A program made the position numbers and the translations under genes. A stretch of 64,000 nucleotides of DNA from Candidatus Gastranaerophilales bacterium (GTDB lineage Bacteria > Cyanobacteriota > Vampirovibrionia > Gastranaerophilales > Gastranaerophilaceae): NCBI GenBank assembly GCA_944326915.1, contig CALVFT010000002.1, forward strand, positions 124,001-188,000, given 5' to 3'. Below, in pieces: positions 1 through 8,122 of this stretch. The notes beneath the pieces are model-generated. The model was not told the origin of the DNA. It was given only the letters and a program-made list of their open reading frames with translations, and did no database searches. Each line of letters opens with the position of its first letter. Within the stretch, counting starts at the first letter, position 1.

Positions 1-76
1 TTTTGTAAAATTATTTACCAAAATTAAAAAATGTATTTTACTATTTACCATGTATCATATCGTAATATACCAATAA

Positions 77-1411
77 TTAATTCTTCTTAATTTTATTTCT
101 TTTTATATATTTAGAACTTGATTCAAGAATGCTATTATCAACTTTAATTTTATGATTATTAATAATTTCAGTGTTTGATAAATTTAGTTCAGGATCTTTA
201 TATGTAATACCGGCTTTAGTATTTATTAGCCCAATTTCATAATCAGACAGATCTTCAATAAATTTATTTTCTGAAATTAAATTTTTATTTTTCACAGCAG
301 CTGTGCCCATAAATTTATTTGAAGATTTATTATATATTTTGCCAATATAAAATCCAGCTTGTAAAAAGGCGTTTCTGATATTTGCTGAATTTGAGTATGT
401 TAGAATTATTCCATTTTCATCTAAATGTTTATATAGCTCACACATAAATTCATATGACCATAGGCAAGGACATTTTGCTGGAGTAAAAGCATCTAAAAAG
501 ACAATATCATATTGAAATTTACTCTTCATAAGAACACTTCGCGCATCATTAATCTCTGTTGTAAAGTTAATAACGTTATTTGTAAGGTGTTTAAGAGCTA
601 TTTTATAACTCTTTGATATATGCTGATAATATATATTATGTAAGAAGGCTTTTATTTTGGATGTTACCCCATAATCATACCTATTAGATTTGATAAATTT
701 GTATAAATCGATTATAGATTTATCAAAGTAGAGTGAATTTTCTTTATCATTTAATAAATTATTAAACTCTTCATCTGTAAATATTTCAGAATGAGATTCT
801 AATACTGATAGTAATATAATAAGATTAACAAATTTATGTAATTTATATTTTGGTTCCGTATTTTTCCCTAGCATTCTAGAAATTTTTTCATTATCAAAAG
901 TTAAACCGCTTTTATCGAATCTATTTTTTTTATTTTTAAAAAATGGTGACAAATAAACTAAATTTTTATCCGTGTCTATAGCATGTATAAATATTTTAGG
1001 AAAACTATTATTAGTATCTATCGTTTCGTTACTTTTAAAAGAATGGAAATTTTTTTCAATTATATTATTTGTATCTATCTTATCGATATTTTCTGAAAAA
1101 ATCTTACTTTTGTCTTTTTTGTTATTAGTATATATCGTTTCGATATTATAATTTTTTCCTTTTTCTTTTTGGGTAAAATTTTCAAAAAAATAATTTAAAA
1201 AACTTTTTGAATTATAACCAATTCCATAACAAATATCTAAAATTTTAATTTCTTTTTTATTATCAAGATATTTTTCTACGTTTGCGGGTAAAATAAATTT
1301 TTCATAAGCTTCAGATAAAGCACCGTATGTTGAGTGGTAAATATCATCTGCCTCCGGGCTGAATAGACCTACAGAACCGTCATTTGTAAAATATGGATAT
1401 AGTTTATACAT
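77..1411 (-). CDS. MnmC-like SAM-dependent tRNA-modification methyltransferase
   Basis: Resembles the methyltransferase half of MnmC (DUF752), which methylates the aminomethyl group of wobble uridine in tRNA. Seen: the N-terminal signature DGSVGLFSPEADDIYHSTYG (residues 11-30), a SAM-binding motif ILDICYGIGYNS (57-68) and the family block FLDAFTPAKCPCLW (305-318) followed by ENGIILTYS. The FAD oxidase half of classical MnmC is absent, as in stand-alone DUF752 proteins. At 444 residues it is long for that family because of a lysine/asparagine-rich insert after about residue 80 that contains a 19-residue repeat, and a lysine-rich tail after about 380. It is transcribed divergently from thrB. 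The family call is good; the exact substrate is inferred. Confidence 0.8.
   Translation of the reverse strand: MYKLYPYFTNDGSVGLFSPEADDIYHSTYGALSEAYEKFILPANVEKYLDNKKEIKILDICYGIGYNSKSFLNYFFENFTQKEKGKNYNIETIYTNNKKDKSKIFSENIDKIDTNNIIEKNFHSFKSNETIDTNNSFPKIFIHAIDTDKNLVYLSPFFKNKKNRFDKSGLTFDNEKISRMLGKNTEPKYKLHKFVNLIILLSVLESHSEIFTDEEFNNLLNDKENSLYFDKSIIDLYKFIKSNRYDYGVTSKIKAFLHNIYYQHISKSYKIALKHLTNNVINFTTEINDARSVLMKSKFQYDIVFLDAFTPAKCPCLWSYEFMCELYKHLDENGIILTYSNSANIRNAFLQAGFYIGKIYNKSSNKFMGTAAVKNKNLISENKFIEDLSDYEIGLINTKAGITYKDPELNLSNTEIINNHKIKVDNSILESSSKYIKRNKIKKN
1007..1147 (-). repeat. Degenerate 57-bp (19-codon) tandem repeat inside the methyltransferase gene
   Basis: On the + strand the core TTATTAGTATCTATCGTTTC recurs at 1008, 1065 and 1122 (degenerate), exactly 57 bp apart. 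In the protein this gives ETIYTNN (91-97), DKIDTNN (110-116) and ETIDTNN (129-135). The period is a multiple of three, so the frame is kept. It looks like an in-frame tandem duplication that has since diverged. Confidence 0.75.
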
Positions 1412-1500
1412 ACTCTTATTATAAAATGGCTTAAAAATAGTTCAAATTCTTTATATATCTTCATTATTGGTGTAATATTAGCTTTTTTTTATATTTTTGA

Positions 1501-1527
1501 TATAATACATCTAGTACAGATAAAGAG
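1501..1527 (+). promoter_or_regulatory. thrB promoter -10 and ribosome binding site
   Basis: A perfect TATAAT lies at 1501-1506, 28 bp before the thrB ATG. The matching -35 region near 1477-1483 is poor. GAGG at 1525-1528 region, about six bases before the ATG, is the ribosome binding site. Confidence 0.45.
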
Positions 1528-1533
1528 GAATAT

Positions 1534-2481
1534 ATGAAAATAAGTGTAAAAGTACCGGCTACTACAGCCAATTTGGGACCAGGTTTTGATTGTTTGGGTA
1601 TGGCGTTACCTATTTATAATACTATTACAATTGAGGAAACCGTCCTTCCTGGTACGGGAATTGAGATAAATGTTATTGCTGATACTCAAGAAGCTGATGA
1701 ATTGTCATTAGAACATATTCCATTAGACGAAAATAGTATTGTATACAAAGCCGTTGAGCTTTTATATAATTCTATCGGCCAAACTCCGAGTGAATTAAAA
1801 ATTACGATTCATTCTCAAATTCCTATCACTAGAGGTTTAGGTAGTAGTGCTTCTGTTATTGTAGGAGGTTTATTGGCTGCGAATGAATTATTAGGGCATC
1901 CTGCTGATGAAGCTGCTTTATTGTCAATAGCAACTGAAGTTGAAGGTCATCCTGATAATGTAACTCCTGCAATTATTGGAGGGCTTGTATTGGCCTCTCA
2001 AGAAGATGATGGAAGTGTTTTGTACCGTAAGCTAGATTGGCCTGATGAATGGCAGATTACTGTTTGTATTCCGGATTACGAACTTGCTACTGATATTGCT
2101 CGTTCTGTTTTGCCTAAAGAGGTTCCTATGCATGATGCAATATTTAATGCGCAACGCTTAGCAATGTTTGTACAAGCAGTGAATACAAAAGATACAGAAC
2201 TTATGAAGGCTGCACTTCATGATAAACTTCATCAGCCATATAGAATGAAACTTGTACCTGGATTAGAAAAAATTATGGAAAACTTAAAACATGAAGAAAA
2301 TGTTTTAGGTTGTGTGCTAAGTGGTGCTGGACCTTCTATTTTGATAATTTCGCATAAAAATGGTGTTGATAAAATTCATTCTATTGTAAAAGAAACTTGG
2401 GCAGATTTGAATGTTAAAGCTGAGGTGAAAACTCTTCCAATAGAAAAAAATGGAGCACAAATTATCAAACAAGATAACTAA
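1534..2481 (+). CDS. thrB: Homoserine kinase
   Basis: Phosphorylates L-homoserine with ATP to O-phospho-L-homoserine, the penultimate step of threonine synthesis, in the cytoplasm. Seen: the GHMP-kinase start VPATTANLGPGFDCLGMALP (residues 6-25), the phosphate-binding loop RGLGSSASVIVGG (about 100-112) and the C-terminal motif LSGAGPSIL. At 315 residues it is full length. The ATG is preceded by GAGG at good spacing and a TATAAT box. It stands alone: hom and thrC are not in the window, and a hairpin with a T-run follows at 2522-2560. Confidence 0.95.
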   Translation: MKISVKVPATTANLGPGFDCLGMALPIYNTITIEETVLPGTGIEINVIADTQEADELSLEHIPLDENSIVYKAVELLYNSIGQTPSELKITIHSQIPITRGLGSSASVIVGGLLAANELLGHPADEAALLSIATEVEGHPDNVTPAIIGGLVLASQEDDGSVLYRKLDWPDEWQITVCIPDYELATDIARSVLPKEVPMHDAIFNAQRLAMFVQAVNTKDTELMKAALHDKLHQPYRMKLVPGLEKIMENLKHEENVLGCVLSGAGPSILIISHKNGVDKIHSIVKETWADLNVKAEVKTLPIEKNGAQIIKQDN

Positions 2482-2521
2482 AAATTGAATTAAAGTATAA
2501 TTAAAAATGCTGTTTAATGAT

Positions 2522-2560
2522 AAATACTCAAAATAGTTTCAGTTATTTTGGGTATTTTTA
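2522..2560 (+). terminator. Terminator-like hairpin after thrB, abutting the ferredoxin start
   Basis: The arms TACTCAAAATA (2525-2535) and TATTTTGGGTA (2544-2554) pair over 11 bp with one G-T wobble. Three A-T pairs extend the base, the loop has 8 nt, and a T-run follows (2555-2559). It ends three bases before the preferred ferredoxin ATG, so it may end thrB transcription or act as an attenuator for ferredoxin. Confidence 0.6.
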
Positions 2561-2561
2561 T

Positions 2562-2744
2562 ATGGAAATTAAAATTTTGTCACGCTGCATTGGTTGTGGA
2601 GTTTGTAGTCAAATCGCACCAGAGGTATTTGATATTTATTCAAATTATGCAGTAACAAATGAATATAATATTGATAATTTTCAGGATGAGTGCATTGATG
2701 CATCAATTATTTGTCCTGTTGATGCAATAAAAGTTTTTATATAA
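2562..2744 (+). CDS. Single-cluster [4Fe-4S] ferredoxin
   Basis: A small electron carrier of about 60 residues. Seen: CIGCGVC (CxxCxxC) near the N-terminus and a final Cys-Pro in IICPVDAI, the four ligands expected for one [4Fe-4S] cluster. There is no second cluster motif. I chose the ATG at 2562 because ferredoxins of this type start just before the first cluster motif (MEIKILSRCIGCG). An in-frame ATG at 2517 would add 15 unusual residues encoded by the terminator-like hairpin. Neither start has a clear Shine-Dalgarno sequence. The redox partner cannot be told from the neighbours. Confidence 0.85.
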   Translation: MEIKILSRCIGCGVCSQIAPEVFDIYSNYAVTNEYNIDNFQDECIDASIICPVDAIKVFI

Positions 2745-2748
2745 ATAA

Positions 2749-2780
2749 AAAAGCCCTCTTTGTGGAGGGCCTTTATTTTT
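2749..2780. terminator. Bidirectional terminator between ferredoxin and the 2789 gene
   Basis: The arms GCCCTC (2753-2758) and GAGGGC (2765-2770) are flanked by an A-tract on the left and a T-rich tract on the right. This suits the end of the ferredoxin gene and of the convergent gene ending at 2789. Confidence 0.85.
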
Positions 2781-2788
2781 ATTGTTTA

Positions 2789-3307
2789 TTAACCTTGACC
2801 TGTGTAATCTGGAGCTAAGTTTTTTGCACCAGCTTTTTCTTCTTCTTTCTTTGCATCGTATTCTGCTTGTGCGATCTTTAACCTTGATTCTAAGTTATCT
2901 TTTTGTGTTTGTAATTGATCTTCTGTATCTTTTAATGGTTGTAGCATTGCTTCACGCATCATTTCAAACGTATTTTGCCATGCAGACTGAGCCATCATAA
3001 ATTGTTGTTGCTGTTGTTGTTGATAATTATTATATAAAGCTATATAACTTTGATCTAACTTACTCATAGAACTTGGATCCTGTGGATTTATACCAAGTTG
3101 TTCACCATATTTAAATACACTTCCATTCATTGCGGCTTGCATTTGAGCCTTTATAGAACTTTCTTTGGCACTAAAGAATTTTTCCATATCATCTACTTGT
3201 CTGGTGATACGGCGCAACTGACTTTGGACCATGGTCATCTCGTATTGTAGAGAACGAACCATTTTCCCAGCCATCAATTTACCATATGCGCCTGATAGAA
3301 AACCCAT
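2789..3307 (-). CDS. Unrecognised coiled-coil protein with poly-glutamine run
   Basis: I do not recognise a characterised family. The protein has 172 residues and is mainly helical. A short hydrophobic/glycine start (MGFLSGAYGKLMAGKM) is followed by heptad-like helices, a run of seven Gln (YQQQQQQQF, about 95-103), a Met/Gln-rich stretch, and a charged coiled coil from about 120 to the end. It has no signal peptide or clear membrane segment. AAAGGAT lies just before the ATG. In general design (short conserved start, long coiled-coil end) it recalls the protein at 27162-28202, but I cannot align the two convincingly. The CAA/CAG tract could vary in length by slippage. Confidence 0.7.
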   Translation of the reverse strand: MGFLSGAYGKLMAGKMVRSLQYEMTMVQSQLRRITRQVDDMEKFFSAKESSIKAQMQAAMNGSVFKYGEQLGINPQDPSSMSKLDQSYIALYNNYQQQQQQQFMMAQSAWQNTFEMMREAMLQPLKDTEDQLQTQKDNLESRLKIAQAEYDAKKEEEKAGAKNLAPDYTGQG

Positions 3308-3488
3308 GTCGTATCCTTTTGTTTATAATCCTCGTAAATATATAAAGTATATATTCTTTGTAAAATTGCGTAATATTAAAATTTATGTAACATTTCTTAA
3401 TATTTGTTTCAGAATTATCTATTACTACAATTGAAAAATTTATATTTTTTATGTAATATTTTCAGAGACTTGGAAATTGGAGATATAT

Positions 3489-4529
3489 ATGTTTAAAAGA
3501 TTATGGACTACAAAAAATATTATTTTTTCTATTTTGGTTATAGTACTATTACTTTTATTACCAAAAATTTCAGGAATTTTAATGTTATTTTTTGCAGCAT
3601 ACGTGATTGCATGCGCAATGAATCCATACGTTATTAAATTATCTGAAAAAATGAATAGAACTGCTGCTTCTTCATTGGTTATTACTGCAGCTGTAGCTTC
3701 TATTTTTGCATTATTTATTCCAATATTTTTTGTTGCATATAAAGAAATAAAAACATTTTTATTATATTTTCCTGAAAAAATCACAAGTGTTTCAAATTAT
3801 TTAATGAATGCAACATTCTACGGACACAGATTAGCTGATATATTTGACCTTAATTCCATTATGAACTCTACACCAGGGGTCGCAAAAGGTCTAGTTGATC
3901 AGTCTTGGAGCTTTACAGTAAGTATTTTCCAACTAGTTATGGTATTTGTTGCTTTAACTATGATTGTGTACTATATACTTGTAGACAAAGTATATTTGAA
4001 GAATAAGTTCATAGAATTCTTTCCACAAGATTTAAAAGAAAAAGCAAATCATATTTTAGTTGCAATAAGTAATAAAGTTGGTGGATATGTTAGAGCTCAG
4101 ATATTGTCAATGGTTGCAGTGGGTATTATGATGACTATAGGCCTTTTGATTCTTAGAGTTGAATATCCTATATTACTTGGTTTAATAACAGGTATTTTGG
4201 ATATTATTCCACTTTTAGGACCTACAATTGCTCTAGCTGTAATTTTGCTTGTTGCATATCCTTTAGGTATTGTAAAAATTGTATTGATAATTGTTGCTTT
4301 CCTAGTAGTTCAACAGTTGTCTAATTACATCGTAAGACCTGTCTTGTTTGGAAAGTTTATGGAATTACACCCTTTAATGATATTTTTTGCACTATTTGTT
4401 GCTGAACAATTTTTAGGTTTTTGGGGAGTAATTTTATCTCCTGCAATAGCAGCTACTATTTGTGTTTTAATTGATGAGCTGTATATATTACCAATTAATC
4501 AGGGTAATGATTTGGAAGTTAAGGATTAA
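3489..4529 (+). CDS. AI-2E (UPF0118) family membrane permease
   Basis: A polytopic inner-membrane protein of 346 residues with about seven or eight hydrophobic segments. Its central and C-terminal features are typical of the AI-2E/UPF0118 family: the late motif GLITGILDIIPLLGPTIALA and the closing segment with EQFLGFWGVILSPAIAATI. Members have been linked to autoinducer-2 or ion export, but the substrate here is unknown. I prefer the ATG at 3489 (MFKRLW) because GGAG at 3479-3482 is well placed for it; the upstream TTG at 3477 is not. The next gene begins one base after the stop, so the two are probably co-transcribed. Confidence 0.88.
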   Translation: MFKRLWTTKNIIFSILVIVLLLLLPKISGILMLFFAAYVIACAMNPYVIKLSEKMNRTAASSLVITAAVASIFALFIPIFFVAYKEIKTFLLYFPEKITSVSNYLMNATFYGHRLADIFDLNSIMNSTPGVAKGLVDQSWSFTVSIFQLVMVFVALTMIVYYILVDKVYLKNKFIEFFPQDLKEKANHILVAISNKVGGYVRAQILSMVAVGIMMTIGLLILRVEYPILLGLITGILDIIPLLGPTIALAVILLVAYPLGIVKIVLIIVAFLVVQQLSNYIVRPVLFGKFMELHPLMIFFALFVAEQFLGFWGVILSPAIAATICVLIDELYILPINQGNDLEVKD

Positions 4530-4530
4530 A

Positions 4531-6072
4531 ATGAGTAAGAAAGAACTTTTTTTATATAATAGAAAAGAGTCTCATAATGACGATTTTAAGATATGGATGG
4601 CTTTTCCTGGAATTTATTCATTTTCATTGTCATCTTTAGGCTTTTTATGGATGTTTAAAACTATAGATGAATTGGATGGAGTTGGGATTGAGAGAATTTG
4701 CTCTGATACAGAAAAAACACAATATAGAATCTGTGATATTAAGTTATTTGGATTTTCATTTTCATTTGATTTGGATTTTTTAACAATTTTTTCAATGCTA
4801 GAAAAATACGGTATTCCTCTTAAGGCATCAGAAAGAGGAGATGAATTCCCCCTAGTGTTTGCAGGAGGGCCTGTAATTACAGCAAATCCAACTTCTTATA
4901 GTGATTTTTTTGATTTCTTTATTATTGGAGATGGAGAAGATGTTAATATTGATGTTGTAAATATATGCAAGAATAATCAGGATAAGTCAAAAGATGAGAT
5001 ATTAAAATTATTAGCGGAAATTGAGGGAGTATATGTACCTAAATTAGGAAAAAGAAATGTAAAAAAATTAACTAAAAGGTTGAGTGAATGTATTTATACT
5101 CCAATTTTAAGTGAAAATGCGTTTTTTAAAAATACTTTTATTTTAGAATTAGCTCGTGGATGTGCTAATAGATGTGGTTTTTGCCTTGCTTCGTATCTAA
5201 ATTTACCATTGCGTTTTATGCCATATGAAGATGTTTTAGCTGTTATTAAGCTCGGTCTTTCTTATACAAATAAAATAGCACTCCTTGGTGCACAAATAAG
5301 CGCTCATCCTCATTTCAAAGATATTTGTAAGTTTATATACGAAAAAATCCTTAACGGAGAGAATATAGAAATGAGTGTATCTTCGCTTAGGGTAGATGCT
5401 ATTGAGACAGATGTTGTAAAAACTCTTGTTGCTGCCGGACAAAAAAATTCTACTTTAGCAATTGAAGCAGGCAGTGATAGACTAAGAAAAGTTATTAATA
5501 AAAATTTGACTGAAGAACAAATTTTTAATGCTGTTAAAATTGCAAAGGATAACGGTTTAAAAGGTTTAAAGTTCTATGGAATGATAGGTTTACCTACTGA
5601 GTCCGAAGAAGATATCAATGCTTTAATAATGCTTAGTAAAAAATTAAAACAAGAATATAAGGGATTTGATATAAGTTTTGGATTTTCAAGTTTTGTTCCT
5701 AAACCTCATACTCCATTTCAATGGTGTGGACGTGAAAATACTAAGTCTTTGGAGGAAAAGGCTAATTATCTAAAAAAAGAGTTTCATAAAATTGGTATAG
5801 GTGCTAATGTTTCAAGTATAAAATGGGATTATTGGCAAGCAGTATTATCAAGAGGCGATGAAACATTTACAGAATTTTTAATTGATATTTATCGTGATGG
5901 AGGAAAACTAGGAGCTTTTAAAAAAGCTGCCAAAAAGCATAATATCAATTCTGATTATTATGCTTATGAAAATTATTCATTCAATACAATACTTCCTTGG
6001 GACTTTATTGACATCAGGCCAGGAAAAGAGTTCCTTGAAAAAGAAAATCAACGTCTTTTATCAATTAAATAA
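4531..6072 (+). CDS. B12-binding-domain radical SAM protein
   Basis: A 513-residue protein. The N-terminal half resembles a cobalamin-binding-type Rossmann domain (FGFSFSFDLDFLTIFSMLEK, then FAGGPVITANP and FFIIGDGED). A radical SAM core follows with the cluster motif C211-x3-C215-x2-C218 (ELARGCANRCGFC). Downstream are the SAM-binding strand GLKFYGMIGLPTE and a FVPKPHTPFQW block, as in the TIGR03960-like family. The substrate is unknown. An upstream in-frame ATG would overlap the permease gene by 59 bases; the ATG at 4531, directly after the permease stop, fits the family start (MSKKELFLYNRK). It is probably translated together with the permease gene. Confidence 0.85.
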   Translation: MSKKELFLYNRKESHNDDFKIWMAFPGIYSFSLSSLGFLWMFKTIDELDGVGIERICSDTEKTQYRICDIKLFGFSFSFDLDFLTIFSMLEKYGIPLKASERGDEFPLVFAGGPVITANPTSYSDFFDFFIIGDGEDVNIDVVNICKNNQDKSKDEILKLLAEIEGVYVPKLGKRNVKKLTKRLSECIYTPILSENAFFKNTFILELARGCANRCGFCLASYLNLPLRFMPYEDVLAVIKLGLSYTNKIALLGAQISAHPHFKDICKFIYEKILNGENIEMSVSSLRVDAIETDVVKTLVAAGQKNSTLAIEAGSDRLRKVINKNLTEEQIFNAVKIAKDNGLKGLKFYGMIGLPTESEEDINALIMLSKKLKQEYKGFDISFGFSSFVPKPHTPFQWCGRENTKSLEEKANYLKKEFHKIGIGANVSSIKWDYWQAVLSRGDETFTEFLIDIYRDGGKLGAFKKAAKKHNINSDYYAYENYSFNTILPWDFIDIRPGKEFLEKENQRLLSIK

Positions 6073-6074
6073 TT

Positions 6075-6698
6075 TTATATAGGGACGTAACCAGAATATT
6101 TTAGGCTTGCCCAAGTGTCATAGTAACTAATTTGAGTCGCACTTCCTGTGTTTATAAAAAATCTAAACATTCTTTCAGGAGGTAATTCTAGTGCTGATAC
6201 GATTGCAGCCTGAATTACATCAGGATATGTTACTATAATAAGTCTATTCCCGATATTCTTTTCTACAATTGAGTTTATTGTTGCAGATACTCTGGTTACA
6301 AATTCATTTATACTTTCACAATTTTCAAAAAGTTTTTCGTTCGGAAATTTTATTAACTTATCAAGCATTTCAGGATGTTGAGATTCTATTTGATCAAAAG
6401 TCAACCCATTCCAGTCTCCACACATTCTTGGTTTTAAATCTTCAATTATTTCAAAGTCTTGTTTATATATTTTACTGATTAATTTTGCTGATTGAACTGT
6501 TCTTGCAGCTGAAGATGAGTAAATTATATCATTTTTTACTCCTCTTCTCTTTAAAAATTCGCAAATTCTATCAATTTCTTCTTGTCCAGCATCATTAAGT
6601 GGTGGATATACTTCGTTATCTGAAACTCTAAATTCATCTGAATATATTGTTGCTCCATGGCATATAAAAGTTATTTTACATTTTCTATCAAAATACAT
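6075..6698 (-). CDS. Histidine-phosphatase-fold protein lacking key catalytic residues
   Basis: This has the phosphoglycerate-mutase-like fold, in which the RHG histidine is normally phosphorylated. The first motif reads ICHGAT (C13-H14-G15), so the Arg of RHG is Cys. The SSSAARTVQSA block with R66 is kept. The usual WEG motif is WNG (96-98). The second catalytic His motif reads VTYPDV, with Tyr158 in place of His. The nucleophile His14 and one Arg remain, but two or three other active-site residues are gone, so phosphatase activity is doubtful. It may bind a phosphorylated ligand or act in regulation. It lies convergently two bases after the radical SAM gene and divergently from leuD. Confidence 0.8.
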   Translation of the reverse strand: MYFDRKCKITFICHGATIYSDEFRVSDNEVYPPLNDAGQEEIDRICEFLKRRGVKNDIIYSSSAARTVQSAKLISKIYKQDFEIIEDLKPRMCGDWNGLTFDQIESQHPEMLDKLIKFPNEKLFENCESINEFVTRVSATINSIVEKNIGNRLIIVTYPDVIQAAIVSALELPPERMFRFFINTGSATQISYYDTWASLKYSGYVPI

Positions 6699-6789
6699 AA
6701 TTTATCCTCTTTATCTTTCTTAATTATATCATATTTTTTACTTTTTTGTAGTATTATAAAGTAAAATATGTTATTTAGAGGAGATTTGT

Positions 6790-7287
6790 ATGAGAGGAAA
6801 AGCTTTTAAATTCGGGGATAATATTTCAACTGATCATATTGCACCAGGAAGACTATTTCATTTAAGATCTAACTTACCTGAGTTTGCTAAGCATGTCCTT
6901 GAAGATGCAGACCCTGAATTTGCATCAAAAATGAGTAAAGGAGATTTTGTAGTTGCAGGATCAAACTTTGGTTTAGGCTCTTCTAGAGAACACGCTCCAC
7001 AAATTATTAAAATAGCAGGTGTTGGTGCGGTTATAGCTAAATCATTTGCAAGAATTTTCTATAGAAATGCAATAAATATCGGGCTCCTTGCAATAGAATG
7101 TGATACTGATTCTATTGATGCTGGAGATGAATTGGATTTAGACATTGAAAAAGGGATACTAAAGAACCTTACAAATGGTACTATCACCCAAATTGAACCT
7201 CTTCCTCCTGTAATGATTAAATTGTTGCAAGATGGAGGGTTAGTTGAACATATTAAGAAAAATGGTGGTTTTAACCTAACTGATTAA
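6790..7287 (+). CDS. leuD: 3-isopropylmalate dehydratase small subunit (LeuD, HACN type)
   Basis: The swivelling small subunit that, with LeuC, isomerises 2- to 3-isopropylmalate in leucine synthesis. Seen: KFGDNISTDHIAPGR at the start, the AGSNFGLGSSREHAP block (about 57-71) and the AKSFARIFYRNAINIGL strand-helix. The 165-residue length is usual for the HACN/archaeal-type small subunit. GAGGAGA precedes the ATG. The likely partner leuC is at 42369-43610, so the pair is split by 35 kb. A related hydro-lyase such as homoaconitase or dimethylmalate dehydratase cannot be excluded from sequence alone. Confidence 0.87.
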   Translation: MRGKAFKFGDNISTDHIAPGRLFHLRSNLPEFAKHVLEDADPEFASKMSKGDFVVAGSNFGLGSSREHAPQIIKIAGVGAVIAKSFARIFYRNAINIGLLAIECDTDSIDAGDELDLDIEKGILKNLTNGTITQIEPLPPVMIKLLQDGGLVEHIKKNGGFNLTD

Positions 7288-7962
7288 TTACCAACCCTTT
7301 AATTTTTCAATATAGTCAGTTGCTATTTTTGAGTCACGAGCTTTAATAGCAACGAATTCTTCTCTTTTTGGATTTATAATGCACATAGTTCTTGCACACC
7401 TTTCAACAAATGCTGAAGCCGCAGAATAGTTATTTGCTCTTACTGCTTGATTTCTGCATTCTTCTAGTGAATTGCAAATTTTAGAAGGTCCTATATCGCC
7501 ACCTGTGCGCATATATTCATATCTTTTAGTATCAAAAGCTACCAGATTGTAATAATATGAGTTATTATTTTCTGATAAAATTCCTGAAATTTTGTTATAG
7601 AAATCACTATCTGCATATTTTGAATCACTAGTAGAATATACAAAAAATATAACTTTTTTATCAGACTTAAACAAAACATTCCATTGATATGAATTATCAA
7701 CAGCTGAAAGGACGTTAGCCGGAATATACCGAACTTTGATACCATTATACTCAGAGCGAGTTTTTTGGTTACCTGGATTTATTTTTCCTTTTTCAATATC
7801 AGTTGATGATAGTGTTGAAGTAAATTTTCCAAAAGATGTAAATATACTATCAAAATTTATTACTTTTAAAAAGCCAGCATAATTTGCAATTAGTAATAGG
7901 ACTATTACACACAAAACTAAACTAATAAGCTCTCTAAATTTATCTGAATTTTCCTTTTTCAT
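7288..7962 (-). CDS. Unrecognised membrane-anchored protein
   Basis: A 224-residue protein with one N-terminal membrane segment (LISLVLCVIVLLLIANYAG, about 13-31) and a soluble domain presumably outside the cytoplasm. The soluble part has a thioredoxin-like rhythm: a strand KKVIFFVYSTSDSKYA, a helix, a strand YYYNLVAFDT, two cysteine pairs (CNSLEEC and CARTMC), and a late strand-helix EEFVAIKARDS. No CxxC redox motif is visible, so the thioredoxin idea is weak. It is convergent with leuD with no gap and is followed on the other side by the rpsL promoter region. Confidence 0.6.
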   Translation of the reverse strand: MKKENSDKFRELISLVLCVIVLLLIANYAGFLKVINFDSIFTSFGKFTSTLSSTDIEKGKINPGNQKTRSEYNGIKVRYIPANVLSAVDNSYQWNVLFKSDKKVIFFVYSTSDSKYADSDFYNKISGILSENNNSYYYNLVAFDTKRYEYMRTGGDIGPSKICNSLEECRNQAVRANNYSAASAFVERCARTMCIINPKREEFVAIKARDSKIATDYIEKLKGW

Positions 7963-8004
7963 ATCAAATATTATACAACTTTTTGTTAAAATATCAAGAG
8001 ATTA

Positions 8005-8033
8005 TTGACAATTATTCTTGTACGTTGTTTAAT
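8005..8033 (+). promoter_or_regulatory. Promoter of the rpsL-rpsG operon
   Basis: TTGACA (8005-8010) and TTTAAT (8028-8033) are separated by 17 bp, a near-consensus sigma-70 promoter. Transcription would begin around 8040, at the foot of a foldable leader. Confidence 0.8.
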
Positions 8034-8035
8034 TA

Positions 8036-8097
8036 AGTTACACGCTTAGCCGAAATTTTCGTGCTGGATTTGACGGTTAAGAGAAGAAGTGTAGTTA
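8036..8097 (+). promoter_or_regulatory. Foldable leader RNA of rpsL-rpsG
   Basis: Two nested helices can be drawn. An outer helix pairs 8036-8043 with 8089-8096. An inner 7-bp helix pairs TTAGCCG (8046-8052) with CGGTTAA (8074-8080), with one G-T pair. A weaker AAAT/ATTT extension (8053-8056 with 8068-8071) continues inward. It lies between the predicted start of transcription and the rpsL ribosome binding site, so it is a candidate ribosomal-protein autoregulatory leader. The fold was drawn by eye. Confidence 0.5.
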
Positions 8098-8122
8098 ACA
8101 AAAACAGCAAAAGGAGAAACAA

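Noticed and set aside
3449-3784. 111-codon minus-strand frame over the permease start
   Set aside because: It overlaps the AI-2E permease gene, which has clear family motifs and its own ribosome binding site.
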